Both the position numbers and the translations under genes were made by a program. Below the pieces are notes generated by a model. That model did not search any database. It worked only from the letters and a program-made list of their open reading frames with translations, and was not told the DNA's origin. Shown one piece after another: positions 1 to 9,004 of a stretch of 64,000 nt of DNA (position 1 is its first letter; the number at the start of each line of letters is the position of its first letter). The DNA is from Kamptonema formosum PCC 10802 (GTDB taxonomy: Bacteria > Cyanobacteriota > Cyanobacteriia > Cyanobacteriales > Oscillatoriaceae), in assembly GCF_000332335.1 (NCBI RefSeq), contig NZ_KB235952.1, positions 338,319 through 402,318 on the forward strand, given 5' to 3'.

Positions 1-1
1 G

Positions 2-244
2 TCACTGTCGCGCACCTTAGGGCAAACAGCCGGTTTGCCGCTGATGGGCGCTTTGTTTGCGGCTTTGAGCCTCAGCAGTGCCGGTTTGCCGCAAACTGCC
101 AATCTCACTGCCGCGCCGGCTGAGGCGCTAGTTTATGGGGTGGGGGGTACTTTTCGGATTGCGGCTGCGATTCTTTGTGTAGCGGCGGTATTGACGGCTG
201 TTGTCTGGAAGTTGGAGCAAAGAGTGCGGGAGGCGGCTCGGTAA
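2..244 (+). CDS. MFS transporter, C-terminal fragment (5' end outside window)
   Basis: The reading frame is open from the first bases of the window, so the gene begins upstream. The 80 visible residues hold the typical end of a major facilitator transporter: a stretch reading SRTLGQTAGLPLMGALFAA, a hydrophobic helix, a short polar loop and a last transmembrane helix (RIAAAILCVAAVLTAVVW) followed by a basic tail. QTAGLPLMGA resembles the start of the last helical pair in DHA-type drug/sugar efflux carriers. The substrate cannot be told from this fragment. The next gene is on the opposite strand, so this is the end of its transcription unit. Confidence 0.6.
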   Translation, partial: SLSRTLGQTAGLPLMGALFAALSLSSAGLPQTANLTAAPAEALVYGVGGTFRIAAAILCVAAVLTAVVWKLEQRVREAAR

Positions 245-293
245 TGTCAACTGCAGATAGACGCTGATAGACGGCGAAGTAGATGGCGGTTGC

Positions 294-330
294 ATCTGCG
301 TTAATCTGCGTTAATCTGCGTTAATCTGCG
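294..330. repeat. 10 bp tandem repeat
   Basis: Unit TTAATCTGCG, three perfect copies after a partial one, between the MFS tail and a palindromic element. A variable simple repeat; no coding role seen. Confidence 0.8.
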
Positions 331-337
331 GTTAAGA

Positions 338-428
338 TATAGCGGCTCTCATCTGAGTGAGGTACTGAGAAACCCGGTTTTTTTAAGAAACCGGTTTTCT
401 GGCATGTACTTCACTGAAAACTGCTATA
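338..428. repeat. Dispersed palindromic element, copy 1
   Basis: The outer arms (ATAGCGG... and ...CTGCTAT) and the inner arms (GAGAAACCCGG and CCGGTTTTCT around TTTTTTAAGAAA) form a near-perfect inverted repeat. The same element recurs at 2001-2097 and, in part, at several other places in the window. It lies between the convergent ends of the MFS gene and the CAP-RTX gene, so it could also act as a bidirectional terminator. Confidence 0.75.
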
Positions 429-447
429 AAAGGAGGCAAAATCGGAT

Positions 448-1524
448 TTAAATCGAGATAAAATCCCCTCCATCGAGTAGGGAAACATCAACTCCGGGCA
501 GTACAGCCAGGACTGAATTTGTGGTAAGATTGATAATCTGTGCGCCAGACGCGCCTTGAGAGAAGCCGAGCTGCTGGAAAGATAAACCGGCAGTTAGGCC
601 AATTAAATCTTCTGCATCGCTGTAGTAAAAGATGTCTGTCGCGTCTCCTCCTAGGAAATACACATCATTGCCGGCACCGCCGGTGAGGGTGTCGGCACCC
701 AAGTCTCCGGAGAGCCAATCATCACCGGCTTCTCCCAAAAGAGAGTCATTACCTGCGCCGCCATTCACCGTGTCGTCGCCGTCGCCGCCGAAGACAATAT
801 CGTTGCCTTTATTGCCGTTAACCATGATATCATTACCGGCACCTCCGGTAAGGGTATCATTTCCTTGACCTCCCACAGCAACGTCGCTGCCGGCATCGCC
901 GCTGAGGGAATCACTGCCGGCATTTCCGCTGACAAAATCATCGCCGGCACCGCCGCTAAGAGTGTCGTTGCCTCCCAGCCCCAGTATTATATCACTGCCG
1001 GTGGTGCCGGTGAACGCATCACTGCCCTCTGTGCGGAGATGAACAGGAGATCCAGTAAATGTTGGGGTGGGATTGGGTGCCGGCACCGGATTGACTTGAC
1101 CATTGACGGGCGAGCCAAAATCCTGTGTCCAGTAGTGGTGCCAATTCTGGCTGCCGGTATCGTTTTTTAGCAAGTAGTAGCCAATCCCAATTTCCTTATA
1201 ATTGGGATTGAGAATATTCTGCCGGTGACCATCGTTGGGAGGAGTTTCGTTGAACCAGGCGTCTACGACTTCCTCAGGGTTGGAGTAGCCCCAACCAACA
1301 TTTTCCCCAGCAAATGAGTATTTATAGCCGGCCCGATTGATGCGGTCGTTTGTCGATGATCCATCCGCTCCTTGGTGCCCGATAAAGTCATTGAGTGCCA
1401 TATCCCGGCTGTGATCTTGGGCGGATGCAGTCAGCTGGGCATTTAACGTCAGTGGGGCCAAACCAAACTGGCTGCGATATAAATTGGTGCGCGCTAGAAG
1501 GCGATAGATAAAGTTTTCGTTCAC
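448..1524 (-). CDS. Secreted CAP-domain protein with RTX calcium-binding repeats
   Basis: 358 residues, GTG start with a good ribosome site (GAGGAG) 7-8 bases upstream. Residues about 5-140 are a CAP/SCP (PF00188) domain: the conserved His in FIGHQG, the GENVGWG motif and the NDGHRQNIL signature are all present. A proline-rich linker (VPAPNPTPTF) leads to about nine RTX nonapeptides (GGxGxDxLx, about 175-290), then a C-terminal tail rich in aliphatic residues. RTX repeats fold on binding calcium outside the cell and are normally exported by type I secretion, which agrees with the absence of a signal peptide. Cyanobacteria carry many such proteins, usually of unknown role. A paralogue with a nearly identical 3' half follows at 2158-3309. 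Confidence 0.85.
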   Translation of the reverse strand: MNENFIYRLLARTNLYRSQFGLAPLTLNAQLTASAQDHSRDMALNDFIGHQGADGSSTNDRINRAGYKYSFAGENVGWGYSNPEEVVDAWFNETPPNDGHRQNILNPNYKEIGIGYYLLKNDTGSQNWHHYWTQDFGSPVNGQVNPVPAPNPTPTFTGSPVHLRTEGSDAFTGTTGSDIILGLGGNDTLSGGAGDDFVSGNAGSDSLSGDAGSDVAVGGQGNDTLTGGAGNDIMVNGNKGNDIVFGGDGDDTVNGGAGNDSLLGEAGDDWLSGDLGADTLTGGAGNDVYFLGGDATDIFYYSDAEDLIGLTAGLSFQQLGFSQGASGAQIINLTTNSVLAVLPGVDVSLLDGGDFISI

Positions 1525-2157
1525 AAGAAATGGCTCCTCAGGGGGAGAAAGTTTTGCGTTTTGTCGGTAAATGCACGCAACTTACAGCCGGCACCCTCGC
1601 GATCTGTGCCGCGCTGCAATAATCTCGCACCCTAACTCCCCCCTCCGTTTTCTCACCGGCGCGGGAGTGTGCGCAGACGAGACGCCGGCGCACACCACTG
1701 CGGGGGACATTTAGATGATGTGTTATTGGATAGATAGATGCTTGCTTTCGTCTCACCGGCTTCTGTGGCGGTTGGGGATTGCCTCTCCCGACGAACTCCG
1801 CCACAAGCCAGAGCACCCTCATCTCTCTGGGTGAGCGCACTAATACTATAGCACAAGTTGGCAGATCGCTCGCACAGAGAACGGCTCTGCCTTGAAAAGG
1901 TTCGTAGTTGGGCTTTAGCCCTACCTGATCTCCCGCGCTCCAGCCAACTTTTCATTGGTGGCGGTGTGCGAAGTTCATCGTGACTGCTTCCTTTCTACAA
2001 TATAGCGGTTTTCAGTTGGATGAAGTACATGCCAGAAACCCGGTTTCTTTAAGAAACCGGGTTTCTCAGTACCTCACCTCGGATGAAAACCCCTATAAGC
2101 CGTCACCGGCACACCTATTGAGGATACGCCCTGAAGCTGGAGGCAACCCGAATCTAT
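1525..2157. other. Intergenic region between the two CAP-RTX genes
   Basis: Holds the 5' leader of the first CAP-RTX gene and a palindromic element (2001-2097). Short frames on the minus strand here are arginine/serine rich and match no family. I see no further gene. Confidence 0.6.
2001..2097. repeat. Dispersed palindromic element, copy 2 (best-preserved)
   Basis: Runs from TATAGCGGTTTTC to GAAAACCCCTATA with an inner hairpin CCAGAAACCCGGTTTCTT/AAGAAACCGGGTTTCT. It is terminally inverted and about 97 bp long. It sits 60 bp beyond the stop of the next minus-strand gene. Confidence 0.8.
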
Positions 2158-3309
2158 TTATATTGAGATAAAATCCCCGGCATCGAGTAGGGACACATCC
2201 ACTCCGGGCAGTACAGCCAGGACTGAATTTGTGGTAAGATTGAGAATCTGTGCGCCAGCCGCGCCTTGAGAGAGGCTCAGCTGCTCGAAAGATAAACCGC
2301 CGGCTAAGCCGAGATAATCTTCTGTATCGTCGTAGTAACAAATGTCAGTGGAGTCTCCTCCGACAAAATACACATCACTGCCGGCACCGCCAATCAGGGT
2401 GTCTGCGCCCAAATCTCCGGAGAGCCAATCATCGCCGGCTTCTCCGAAAAGGGAGTCATTGTCTCTACCGCCATTTACCGTATCGTTGCCGTCACCGCCA
2501 AACACTTGGTCGCTGCCTTTATTGCCGTTAACCATTAAATCATTGCCGGCACCTCCGATAACGATATCATCTCCTTGACCGCCTACAACAATGTCGTCGC
2601 CGCCATCGCCGGTGATGTAATCACTGCCGGCATTTCCACTGAGAACATCAGCGCCTGCTGCGCCGATTACGGTGTCATTGCCTCCCAGCGCTATTATTGT
2701 ATCAGTGCCGGTAGTGCCGGTGAGTGTTTCACTGCCATCTGTACCGACGATAACACGGTCAGCGGGCGTTGTTCCTTGGGCACTTTCGGCGGGAGTGCCG
2801 GTGGGGTCAGTTTCTTCGCCGAACCACAAAGCTGCATATCCTTTATAAATGCCGACGCCTAAAGCGTTCCACTGCCGGTTTTGCCAAATCCCTTGATTCA
2901 GGATGACTTGGTTGTGGGCGGGGCTGTTTTTCCAGGATTCTAGGGCTTCTTCTGCTGAGATTGAACTGCCCGCTGTCCAGACAAAATTTTCGTAACCGTT
3001 CCCCGGATAGCCGGTGTTTAACCGTTGGGGAGCCTGCCACATATTAGGCCAAGTGCTTTGATTGTTAGGGTCATAAGCAGCGTCACTCCAGGAATGTGGG
3101 CTGATAGAGTCGCGCTGGGGCGAATTAACGTAATCAAGGTTTTCTGCCACATCTTGCACGTGGCGGTTGGCAACGGTGGTGAGCGCTTTGGAAGCGGGTA
3201 TCGCCGGCAGCCCATTTTGAGCGCGATACTCATTGATTAAATTGTAAAGTTTTACTTCTTCCGATTCCAGACCGTCTCCCGGAAGGTTTGAGTATAGGTC
3301 TACTGCCAT
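2158..3309 (-). CDS. Secreted CAP-like protein with RTX calcium-binding repeats
   Basis: 383 residues from the ATG at 3309, chosen because GAGGAGG lies 8 bases upstream; the frame is open 20 codons further but without a ribosome site. The N-terminal half is a divergent CAP domain (LINEYRAQNGLP, a central ENFVW, and SPAHNQVIL replacing the usual SPGHRxNIL). It is followed by RTX nonapeptides (GGNDTVIG and similar, about 215-335) and the same C-terminal tail as the gene at 448-1524. The 3' halves of the two genes are nearly identical in DNA, so they arose by tandem duplication; the CAP halves have diverged far more. An extracellular calcium-dependent protein is inferred; its substrate or partner is unknown. 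Confidence 0.82.
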   Translation of the reverse strand: MAVDLYSNLPGDGLESEEVKLYNLINEYRAQNGLPAIPASKALTTVANRHVQDVAENLDYVNSPQRDSISPHSWSDAAYDPNNQSTWPNMWQAPQRLNTGYPGNGYENFVWTAGSSISAEEALESWKNSPAHNQVILNQGIWQNRQWNALGVGIYKGYAALWFGEETDPTGTPAESAQGTTPADRVIVGTDGSETLTGTTGTDTIIALGGNDTVIGAAGADVLSGNAGSDYITGDGGDDIVVGGQGDDIVIGGAGNDLMVNGNKGSDQVFGGDGNDTVNGGRDNDSLFGEAGDDWLSGDLGADTLIGGAGSDVYFVGGDSTDICYYDDTEDYLGLAGGLSFEQLSLSQGAAGAQILNLTTNSVLAVLPGVDVSLLDAGDFISI

Positions 3310-3344
3310 AAGTTTAGCCTCCTCAGGCTGAAAAAATCTAAAAA

Positions 3345-4063
3345 ATAGCGCTCCACCGGCATTATCCACCCAGTCACAGGTGTCGGTTCCGGTGGTGGGA
3401 ATCGGCGCACTCCCACCGGCAATCTAGTCGCTACCCCCAGTCGGAGAAGTGGGTGCCGGTGGCCGGTTCTGGCGTGGGCGCGGGTGGCCGGTGTTGGCGC
3501 GACATCAATTAAATCCTGGCCATCTTTAAAGTCCGCAATTACATCCGCCTGTGCCAGCGCCGCCCCACCGGCACTGGTGCTGATAGAGAACCTGTCATTT
3601 CCATCCCCGCCGGGAACGGGTATCCGCACCCAAGTTCCCATAGAGAAAGTCATTCCCGCTATCCCCATAAAGGAGGTCATTGCCTTTACCCCCCGCAGCG
3701 TATCACTGTCTTGGCCACCATAAAGCGTGTCATTCCATTGCCAAAGAGCAAGTCATCTCCCTGGTTGCCGAACACCAAGTCATCGCCGTCGCCCCCCAGT
3801 CCCGTATCCTTGCCCAATTGGCCATAAACAATGTCGTTACCGCCCTCGCCAGACATCTGGTCTGCCTCTTTGCCGCCGCCGGCGGTATCATTGCCCTCAC
3901 CCCCACACACCGTATCATTGCCCTGGTTGCCATTCAGGCAGTCATGCCCTTCATGGCCCATTAAAGTATCCTTCCCTTCTAAACCCAGAATCGTGTCCGC
4001 TTCTGGGGATTGACTGAGGAAGTCGTTACCTGGTGTGCCGGTTCTCGTTGACATTTTTTCCAT
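3345..4063 (-). pseudogene. Frameshifted RTX-repeat gene
   Basis: From the ATG at 4063 the first 110 codons encode clean RTX nonapeptides (TPGNDFLSQSPEADTILGLE and so on). At about 3735 one base is missing: restoring it continues the series as GNDTLYGGQDSDTLRG. A second frame change near 3690 and a third near 3625 are needed to reach GGDGNDRFSIS and the typical end-of-RTX segment ADVIADFKDGQDLIDV (about 3500-3560). After that the frame runs through proline/threonine-rich coding remnants into the ribosome site of the next gene. At least three frameshifts in 350 bp mean decay rather than a single sequencing error. It was probably a third member of the RTX cluster. Confidence 0.75.
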
Positions 4064-4264
4064 TGTATGCTAATCATTGTTCAAACCAGCTGCAATGCAG
4101 TTGGCCAAGCCAGTCTGTGCTATCTCGATTTCTCGCGATAACAGCTTATTGGGTTTAATTTGTGCGCAAACACACTCTAACTTAGGTAATTGCCGGTCAT
4201 CCCATAACCTACGTTAGGAATTTCGTTAGGATTTAAGTTATGAAATGCCTGAGGACTCGCAGCA

Positions 4265-5593
4265 ATGGAATCCCCCCCCAATCCAAATGAAGAATTTGCA
4301 GACGCCTCAAATCACTGGGATTTACAAAGGCTGTACGCAGATTTGGCGTCTGCAAAACAAGAAGTGGCATCTCGCCCAACAAGAGGGCTGACAGCCGTTG
4401 AAAAGCTCCATCTCTGTGGATTGCTTTGCGGTTGCAGTCCCGCCGAAATCGCTCGCCGGCTGCACAAGGACGCCAGGGGAGTAGAAGCAGAGCTGTCAGC
4501 AACCCTGTATCGATATATCAAAACGCTGACAGGAAAAAAGCTCAACTCCTGGCAAGATATCGTTCCCTGGCTGGAAGCAGCTGGATATAGAAAGTCATCC
4601 CCCCAGCGGTATTACGACTGGGAGAAAGCGCCGGATGTCTCCCTTTTCTACGGGCGCACCGGCGAACTGGCGGCGCTGAAACAGTGGGTTGTGGGCGACA
4701 AGTGCCGGCTCGTGGCCATTTACGGCACCGGCGGAATTGGCAAAACGTCTCTGGCGGCAAAGTTGGCTCAGCAGATTCAGAATGAGTTTGAATGTGTCAT
4801 CTGGCGATCGCTCTCAAACGCCCCACCCCGCGCACAACTCCTGGCTTCCTTACTCGGATTTCTGTCTGACCGGCAGCCCCCTCAAACCACTTTATCTGAC
4901 CTGCTGGATTTTCTGCGAACTCACCGCACTCTCGTGATACTGGATGGCGTCGAAAACCTCATGGCTGCCGGTCAGTTTGTGGGAAAATACCGAGAGGGCT
5001 ATCAGGACTATACGGAGCTATTCAAAGTGGCAGGACTGTCAGACCACATAAGCTGCTTCTTGCTCGCCAGTACGGAAAAATCCAGAGAAATTGCTATCTG
5101 GGAGGGCAATAGAAACCCCGTTCGATCTTTACAGCTCAAGGGATTGGAAAAGCCTGCCGCATGGGAAATCCTCAGAGAGAGAGATTTAGTTGAAGAAGCC
5201 GAATGGGCCAACCTAATCGACCGTTATGGCGGCCATCCCCTAGCCTTGCGTATAGTTGCGGCCACAATTAAAGACGTATTTGCCAACAAATCTTCGGTCT
5301 TTCTCAGGGAAACCACATTTCTCGGCGACATCCGAGAAGTCTTGGCCCAGCAGTTCCAGCGCCTTTCTGAATTAGAAAAAAAGGTCATGTACCAGCTGGC
5401 CCTCTCAAGAGAGCCGGTTTCCCGCACAGGATTGCGAGAGGGCATTTCCTCCTACGTCTCGTGCGAGGAACTTACCGAGGCGCTGAAATCTTTGGGATGG
5501 CGCTCGCTGATTGAAACAGTCACAGAAGACGGAGAAGCTCTTTTCACCCTCTTGCCGGCAGTGAGAAAATATGTTATAAATCAGAACAGCTAA
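4265..5593 (+). CDS. NB-ARC (STAND) ATPase with cyanobacterial N-terminal HTH-like domain
   Basis: 442 residues. Residues about 15-115 match the helical N-terminal domain that precedes many cyanobacterial NB-ARC proteins (vMAP type: LTAVEKLHLCGLLCG... then NSWQDIVPWLEAAGYR). The linker VSLFYGRTGELAALKQWV leads to a full NB-ARC core: Walker A GTGGIGKTS (Lys160), Walker B LVILDGVEN (Asp227) and the GLPL-like GGHPLAL (about 322-328), then a winged-helix region. Relatives usually go on into WD40 or TPR sensor repeats; here the protein stops after the winged helix, so the sensor is missing or supplied in trans. STAND ATPases are nucleotide switches that oligomerise on ligand sensing. It is first of four same-strand genes ending in a caspase-like protease. 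GAGGAC lies about 9 bases before the ATG. Confidence 0.85.
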   Translation: MESPPNPNEEFADASNHWDLQRLYADLASAKQEVASRPTRGLTAVEKLHLCGLLCGCSPAEIARRLHKDARGVEAELSATLYRYIKTLTGKKLNSWQDIVPWLEAAGYRKSSPQRYYDWEKAPDVSLFYGRTGELAALKQWVVGDKCRLVAIYGTGGIGKTSLAAKLAQQIQNEFECVIWRSLSNAPPRAQLLASLLGFLSDRQPPQTTLSDLLDFLRTHRTLVILDGVENLMAAGQFVGKYREGYQDYTELFKVAGLSDHISCFLLASTEKSREIAIWEGNRNPVRSLQLKGLEKPAAWEILRERDLVEEAEWANLIDRYGGHPLALRIVAATIKDVFANKSSVFLRETTFLGDIREVLAQQFQRLSELEKKVMYQLALSREPVSRTGLREGISSYVSCEELTEALKSLGWRSLIETVTEDGEALFTLLPAVRKYVINQNS

Positions 5594-5816
5594 ACAGAAA
5601 GCCGGTGCGAGCAGCTCTCAGACTGCTCGCTTCCCGCCAAACAAACAAGGCAGCGACAGGGCTTTACAGGTGCGTTCCGTGGCTCCTGCCCCGGAACGCA
5701 AAAAGCCGGTGCGATTCCCTATAATATTAAGTTGAAATAGACAGTATTTTCTGTGTGAGAAGGGTTGGCGCTGCCTTATTCAATCCCAAATCCCAAATCC
5801 CAAATCTAAAATTGAT

Positions 5817-7355
5817 ATGATTCAGCCAGGACTGGTATTGCAAAATCGCTATTGCGTCGTGCGCCCCCTGGGGAAAGGAGGCTTTGGCCACATCTTTGAA
5901 GTGGATGACCGGGGCGCGCCAAAAGTTCTCAAGGTTCTGAATCTGGAAAAGTTCTGCGATCCAAAAACAAAAGAAAAAGCCATCTCCCTCTTTCAGCGAG
6001 AAGCTGAAGTTTTAAGGCTGCTAAATCATCCGGGCATTCCCAAAGTCAAGCCTGACGGATATTTTACCGCCACAGTAGATGCCGGCACCCTGCACTGCTT
6101 GGTGATGGAGAAAATTGACGGACAAAATTTGGAGGAGTGGATCGCGAACAGCGAGAACCACCCGCCCCTCAGGGAAGAGCAAGCCCTTGACTGGTTGAAA
6201 CAGCTGGCGGGAATATTGCATGAGCTGCACCGGCACCGATATTTCCACCGGGACATCAAGCCTTCAAATATCATGCTGAAACCTGACGGACAGCTAGTAT
6301 TGATTGACTTTGGGACAGTCAGGGAAGTGACGAACACTTACCTGCTCAAAATCGGCGATCAGGAAGTGACGGGGTTATTTTCAGTCGGTTACGCGCCGGT
6401 GGAGCAATTAAAAGGCAAAGCTGTTCCCCAATCGGATTTCCACGCCTTGGGACGCACCTTTGTCCACCTGCTCACTGGAAAACATCCTGACACTTTTCCC
6501 CTAAACGATATGACAGGGGAGTTAATTTGGCGAGAGGCTGCGATTCAGGTATCGCCGGCACTTGCTGATTTGATTGACTCGCTGATGGCAATCTTTCCAC
6601 ACGAGCGCCCGCAAAATACCCAAGCGATTTTGCAGCGTCTGGCGAACCTCGAACCCGGGCGGGCGCAAGACCCGCCCCGACAGCGGAATAGCAAGCAGAA
6701 TCGCTTAAAATTTGGGTTTGGATTAGCGGGGCTGCTGTTGCTGGGCTTCACCGGCATCCAGTTTGCCTTCCCCCAACTCGCCAGGAGGCTCAACGCTCTC
6801 GGAGTTGAAAATCACCTCGCCAATAAACCGGGCGAAGCCTCGTCAGATATTAAATGGGCGCTCAAACTAGACCCAGACAACACCGGAGCCAACTACAACA
6901 AAGGAATACTTTGCGAACAAGTGCTAAATTTTGACTGCGCCCGATCCCACTACCAGAAAGCCGCACTTCTGGGAAGCGCCGCTGCTTACAGCCAGCTGAG
7001 TCGCTTATATATTAGACACGATAAAAACTTTGATGCAGCGGCTGACTTGCTGCAAAAAGGTCTGCAGCTGGTGAGAGACGACCGAGTGAAATACTCCCTG
7101 ATCAAAAACTTGGGCTGGGCGAGACTTGGCCAAGGTCGCTACGCGGAGGCGAAAGAACACCTGCAAGCTGCGATTCAGCTAGACAGCCGGCGAGTTTCCG
7201 CTCACTGTTTGCTCGCCCAAGTGCTGGAAGCGCAAGGGGAAACGCAAACTGCGCTGGCGGAATGGGAAATTTGCCGGCAATATGCAGATAAGAGCAAACC
7301 AGATGAGGATCTGTGGTACGATCTGGCACAGCAACGCTTGGCAGCTAGGTTTTAG
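5817..7355 (+). CDS. Membrane Ser/Thr protein kinase with C-terminal TPRs
   Basis: 512 residues. Kinase domain about 12-275: glycine loop LGKGGFG, Lys39 in VLKVL, catalytic HRDIKPSN (His144, Asp146), and DFG at 164-166, so it should be active. A hydrophobic segment at about 300-318 (GLAGLLLLGFTGIQFAFP) is a single membrane span, putting the TPR-like C-terminal part (about 330-510, with ALKLDPDNTGANYNKG and AIQLDSRRVSAHCLLAQVLE) on the other side of the membrane. Cyanobacterial kinases of this build are common and mostly uncharacterised. The ATG is preceded by TCCCAAA repeats and no Shine-Dalgarno sequence; no better start lies nearby. It is 223 bp behind the NB-ARC gene. Confidence 0.88.
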   Translation: MIQPGLVLQNRYCVVRPLGKGGFGHIFEVDDRGAPKVLKVLNLEKFCDPKTKEKAISLFQREAEVLRLLNHPGIPKVKPDGYFTATVDAGTLHCLVMEKIDGQNLEEWIANSENHPPLREEQALDWLKQLAGILHELHRHRYFHRDIKPSNIMLKPDGQLVLIDFGTVREVTNTYLLKIGDQEVTGLFSVGYAPVEQLKGKAVPQSDFHALGRTFVHLLTGKHPDTFPLNDMTGELIWREAAIQVSPALADLIDSLMAIFPHERPQNTQAILQRLANLEPGRAQDPPRQRNSKQNRLKFGFGLAGLLLLGFTGIQFAFPQLARRLNALGVENHLANKPGEASSDIKWALKLDPDNTGANYNKGILCEQVLNFDCARSHYQKAALLGSAAAYSQLSRLYIRHDKNFDAAADLLQKGLQLVRDDRVKYSLIKNLGWARLGQGRYAEAKEHLQAAIQLDSRRVSAHCLLAQVLEAQGETQTALAEWEICRQYADKSKPDEDLWYDLAQQRLAARF

Positions 7356-7458
7356 AAGGACAGGCGAGACGCCTGTCCTACGCCTGGATTTCTGGAGGAG
7401 AAGGGAAATCCCCTCTCACTCCCCCTCCGCGCCAGCTGTGCAGCGCCGATTCCTTCCT

Positions 7459-7656
7459 TCAGGGAGGACAGACAATAATATTGCCGTCTTCGTCCTTGCA
7501 GGGTTCGGGAGCCGGCGTTTCCAACAGTTCTTTGCCTTCAATCTGGGACTTACCTGCGATTGCGGCAAGAGCTGCTGCTCGTGACACAGCCGAAATCAGA
7601 GCGATCTGGATTATTATAAATATAAGTGCTGGTAAAACAACAACCCTGGATTTCAT
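7459..7656 (-). CDS. Small putative exported or membrane-anchored protein
   Basis: 65 residues from the ATG at 7656 (purine-rich GAGAGAG about 10 bases upstream). The N-terminus is basic (MKSR) followed by a hydrophobic stretch VVVLPALIFIIIQIALISAV, then a short alanine-rich part with a possible signal-peptidase site, and a polar tail ending EPCKDEDGNIIVCPP with two cysteines that could form a disulfide. I recognise no family. It is antisense to the surrounding signalling block and overlaps shorter frames on the other strand, so its reality is uncertain. Confidence 0.4.
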   Translation of the reverse strand: MKSRVVVLPALIFIIIQIALISAVSRAAALAAIAGKSQIEGKELLETPAPEPCKDEDGNIIVCPP

Positions 7657-7942
7657 GGCTCGTTTCTCTCTCAAAGTCAATCCCTGACAGAACAGAGGAG
7701 AAGCGAGTTGGCCAACTGCGCTTGCTACATCATTTTTTCGGAAAGGAGCTTGCTATTTATGCACCCGTCAGGAAGAAAGGAAAAGCAAAAAGCTGGATTC
7801 TCTCTCCCGCCGGCAATAGAAGCCAGCTCTCTCTCACATCTCTAGAATCTTTGATTCGCAAGGGTTGCGCCAGATTCATTTTCCGATCGGTGACAGACCG
7901 GTATAGAATTGATACTTGACAAGTGCTAAGGTGGGGTGTAAA

Positions 7943-8932
7943 ATGCCGTCTCTCATGGCTTCTCAGCAGGGACTCGAAAGAATCAGACAAGCAAGAAGGG
8001 AAAAAGGATGGACGGTGGAGGACGATCGGTGGCTGTGGGAAGCGAGCAAGATTCTGGACGCCCACACCGACTGGGAAGCCGAAAGCTATGCAGCGGGGCG
8101 CATCTTTGCCGCCGGTGTCAGCTTGGCCACTTGGAGGCGTTTTCTGTACGCACAAGATCCCATTGACACCAACGTTTTCAAAGCGTTCTGCCAGGTTCTA
8201 CAACTGAACTGGGAAGAAGTGGCGGATCGCAGTCCCAGTCCCAAACCGCAAGTCAGGTGGGAGCTGGTGTGGAGCGCCACCATTGATGACGCCCGCAAGG
8301 AACGGGTGGAAGCTATCCTCACCCATTTGCGGGAACTGGCGCTGGATGACGCCCTGACACTGGTAAAAATAGAAAAAGGCAGCGTCATCCTGGTTTTGCA
8401 AGGGGCACCAGAAGGGTTTGAGCGCATTGAGACTCTTTTCAAAGCGGGGGAGCTGGCGGAGTTGCTGGGTATTCTTGTTGAAGATGTGCGCCGAGCCGCC
8501 GTAAAATTGAGCCAGTGGTTGCAAAAAAACTTAGATGAAGCACTGCGAGCCGGCTGGCAAACTATTGAAGAGATTTTTGGCGCACAAATAGCAAATCAGG
8601 CTTTTAGATCCGCTGCAGCTAGAGGGGCTAATGCCACTGCCTTGGCATTGCAGCTGGCCGAACATCCTGTAGCTTTAATTGTTGCGGTAATGCTCGAATC
8701 CGAACAGACAATCCCGATTATCCTGCAAGTGCGCCCCACCGGCAGCCAAACCTATCTGCCCAAAAACCTGACACTCACAGTGCTAGATGAAATAGGAAAC
8801 AGCTGGCCAATCCCAGCCACAGAAGCAGACAGCTTAATTCAATTTAAATTGACAGGGCATCCGGGAGAGCGTTTTACTGTTAAAATAGCTGTGGGTGGGG
8901 CGGAAATTGTGCGGCGATATTTCGTTACATAG
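7943..8932 (+). CDS. Cytosolic adaptor-like protein (cyanobacterial HTH-like + TRADD-N-like/DUF1822-like regions)
   Basis: 329 residues from the ATG at 7943, chosen for AAGGTGGGG just upstream. Residues about 7-85 are a domain found at the N-terminus of many cyanobacterial STAND and pentapeptide proteins (LERIRQARREKGWTVEDDRW... to ...FCQVLQLNWEEV). A segment at about 100-185 (IDDARKERVEAILTHLREL, then SVILVLQGAPEGFERIETLF) resembles the small alpha/beta adaptor domain called TRADD-N-like in conflict-system surveys. The C-terminal third is unassigned and beta-rich, resembling DUF1822-type tails. No catalytic motif is visible. It ends 72 bp before the CHAT protease gene and is probably co-transcribed with it, which suggests a linker or regulator of that effector. 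The family names rest on memory of patterns. Confidence 0.6.
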   Translation: MPSLMASQQGLERIRQARREKGWTVEDDRWLWEASKILDAHTDWEAESYAAGRIFAAGVSLATWRRFLYAQDPIDTNVFKAFCQVLQLNWEEVADRSPSPKPQVRWELVWSATIDDARKERVEAILTHLRELALDDALTLVKIEKGSVILVLQGAPEGFERIETLFKAGELAELLGILVEDVRRAAVKLSQWLQKNLDEALRAGWQTIEEIFGAQIANQAFRSAAARGANATALALQLAEHPVALIVAVMLESEQTIPIILQVRPTGSQTYLPKNLTLTVLDEIGNSWPIPATEADSLIQFKLTGHPGERFTVKIAVGGAEIVRRYFVT

Positions 8933-8938
8933 GGGAGT

Positions 8939-8974
8939 AGAAACCAGGTGTATTCCCGAACCCCGGTTTCTGGC
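8939..8974. repeat. Degenerate copy of the GAAACC...GGTTTC palindrome
   Basis: AGAAACCAGG and CCCCGGTTTCT face each other around ATTCCCGAA, in the 72 bp gap between two probably co-transcribed genes. Confidence 0.5.
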
Positions 8975-9004
8975 CCCATCCAGTTGTTTCAGCAGTAACA
9001 AAAC

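Noticed and set aside
632-868. Plus-strand frame opposite the CAP-RTX repeats (and its twin at 2342-2578)
   Set aside because: Serine/proline-rich mirror of the RTX repeats on the other strand; both copies arise only because the repeats are duplicated.
1538-1955. Minus-strand frames upstream of the first CAP-RTX gene
   Set aside because: Low-complexity basic sequence, no family, no consistent ribosome site.
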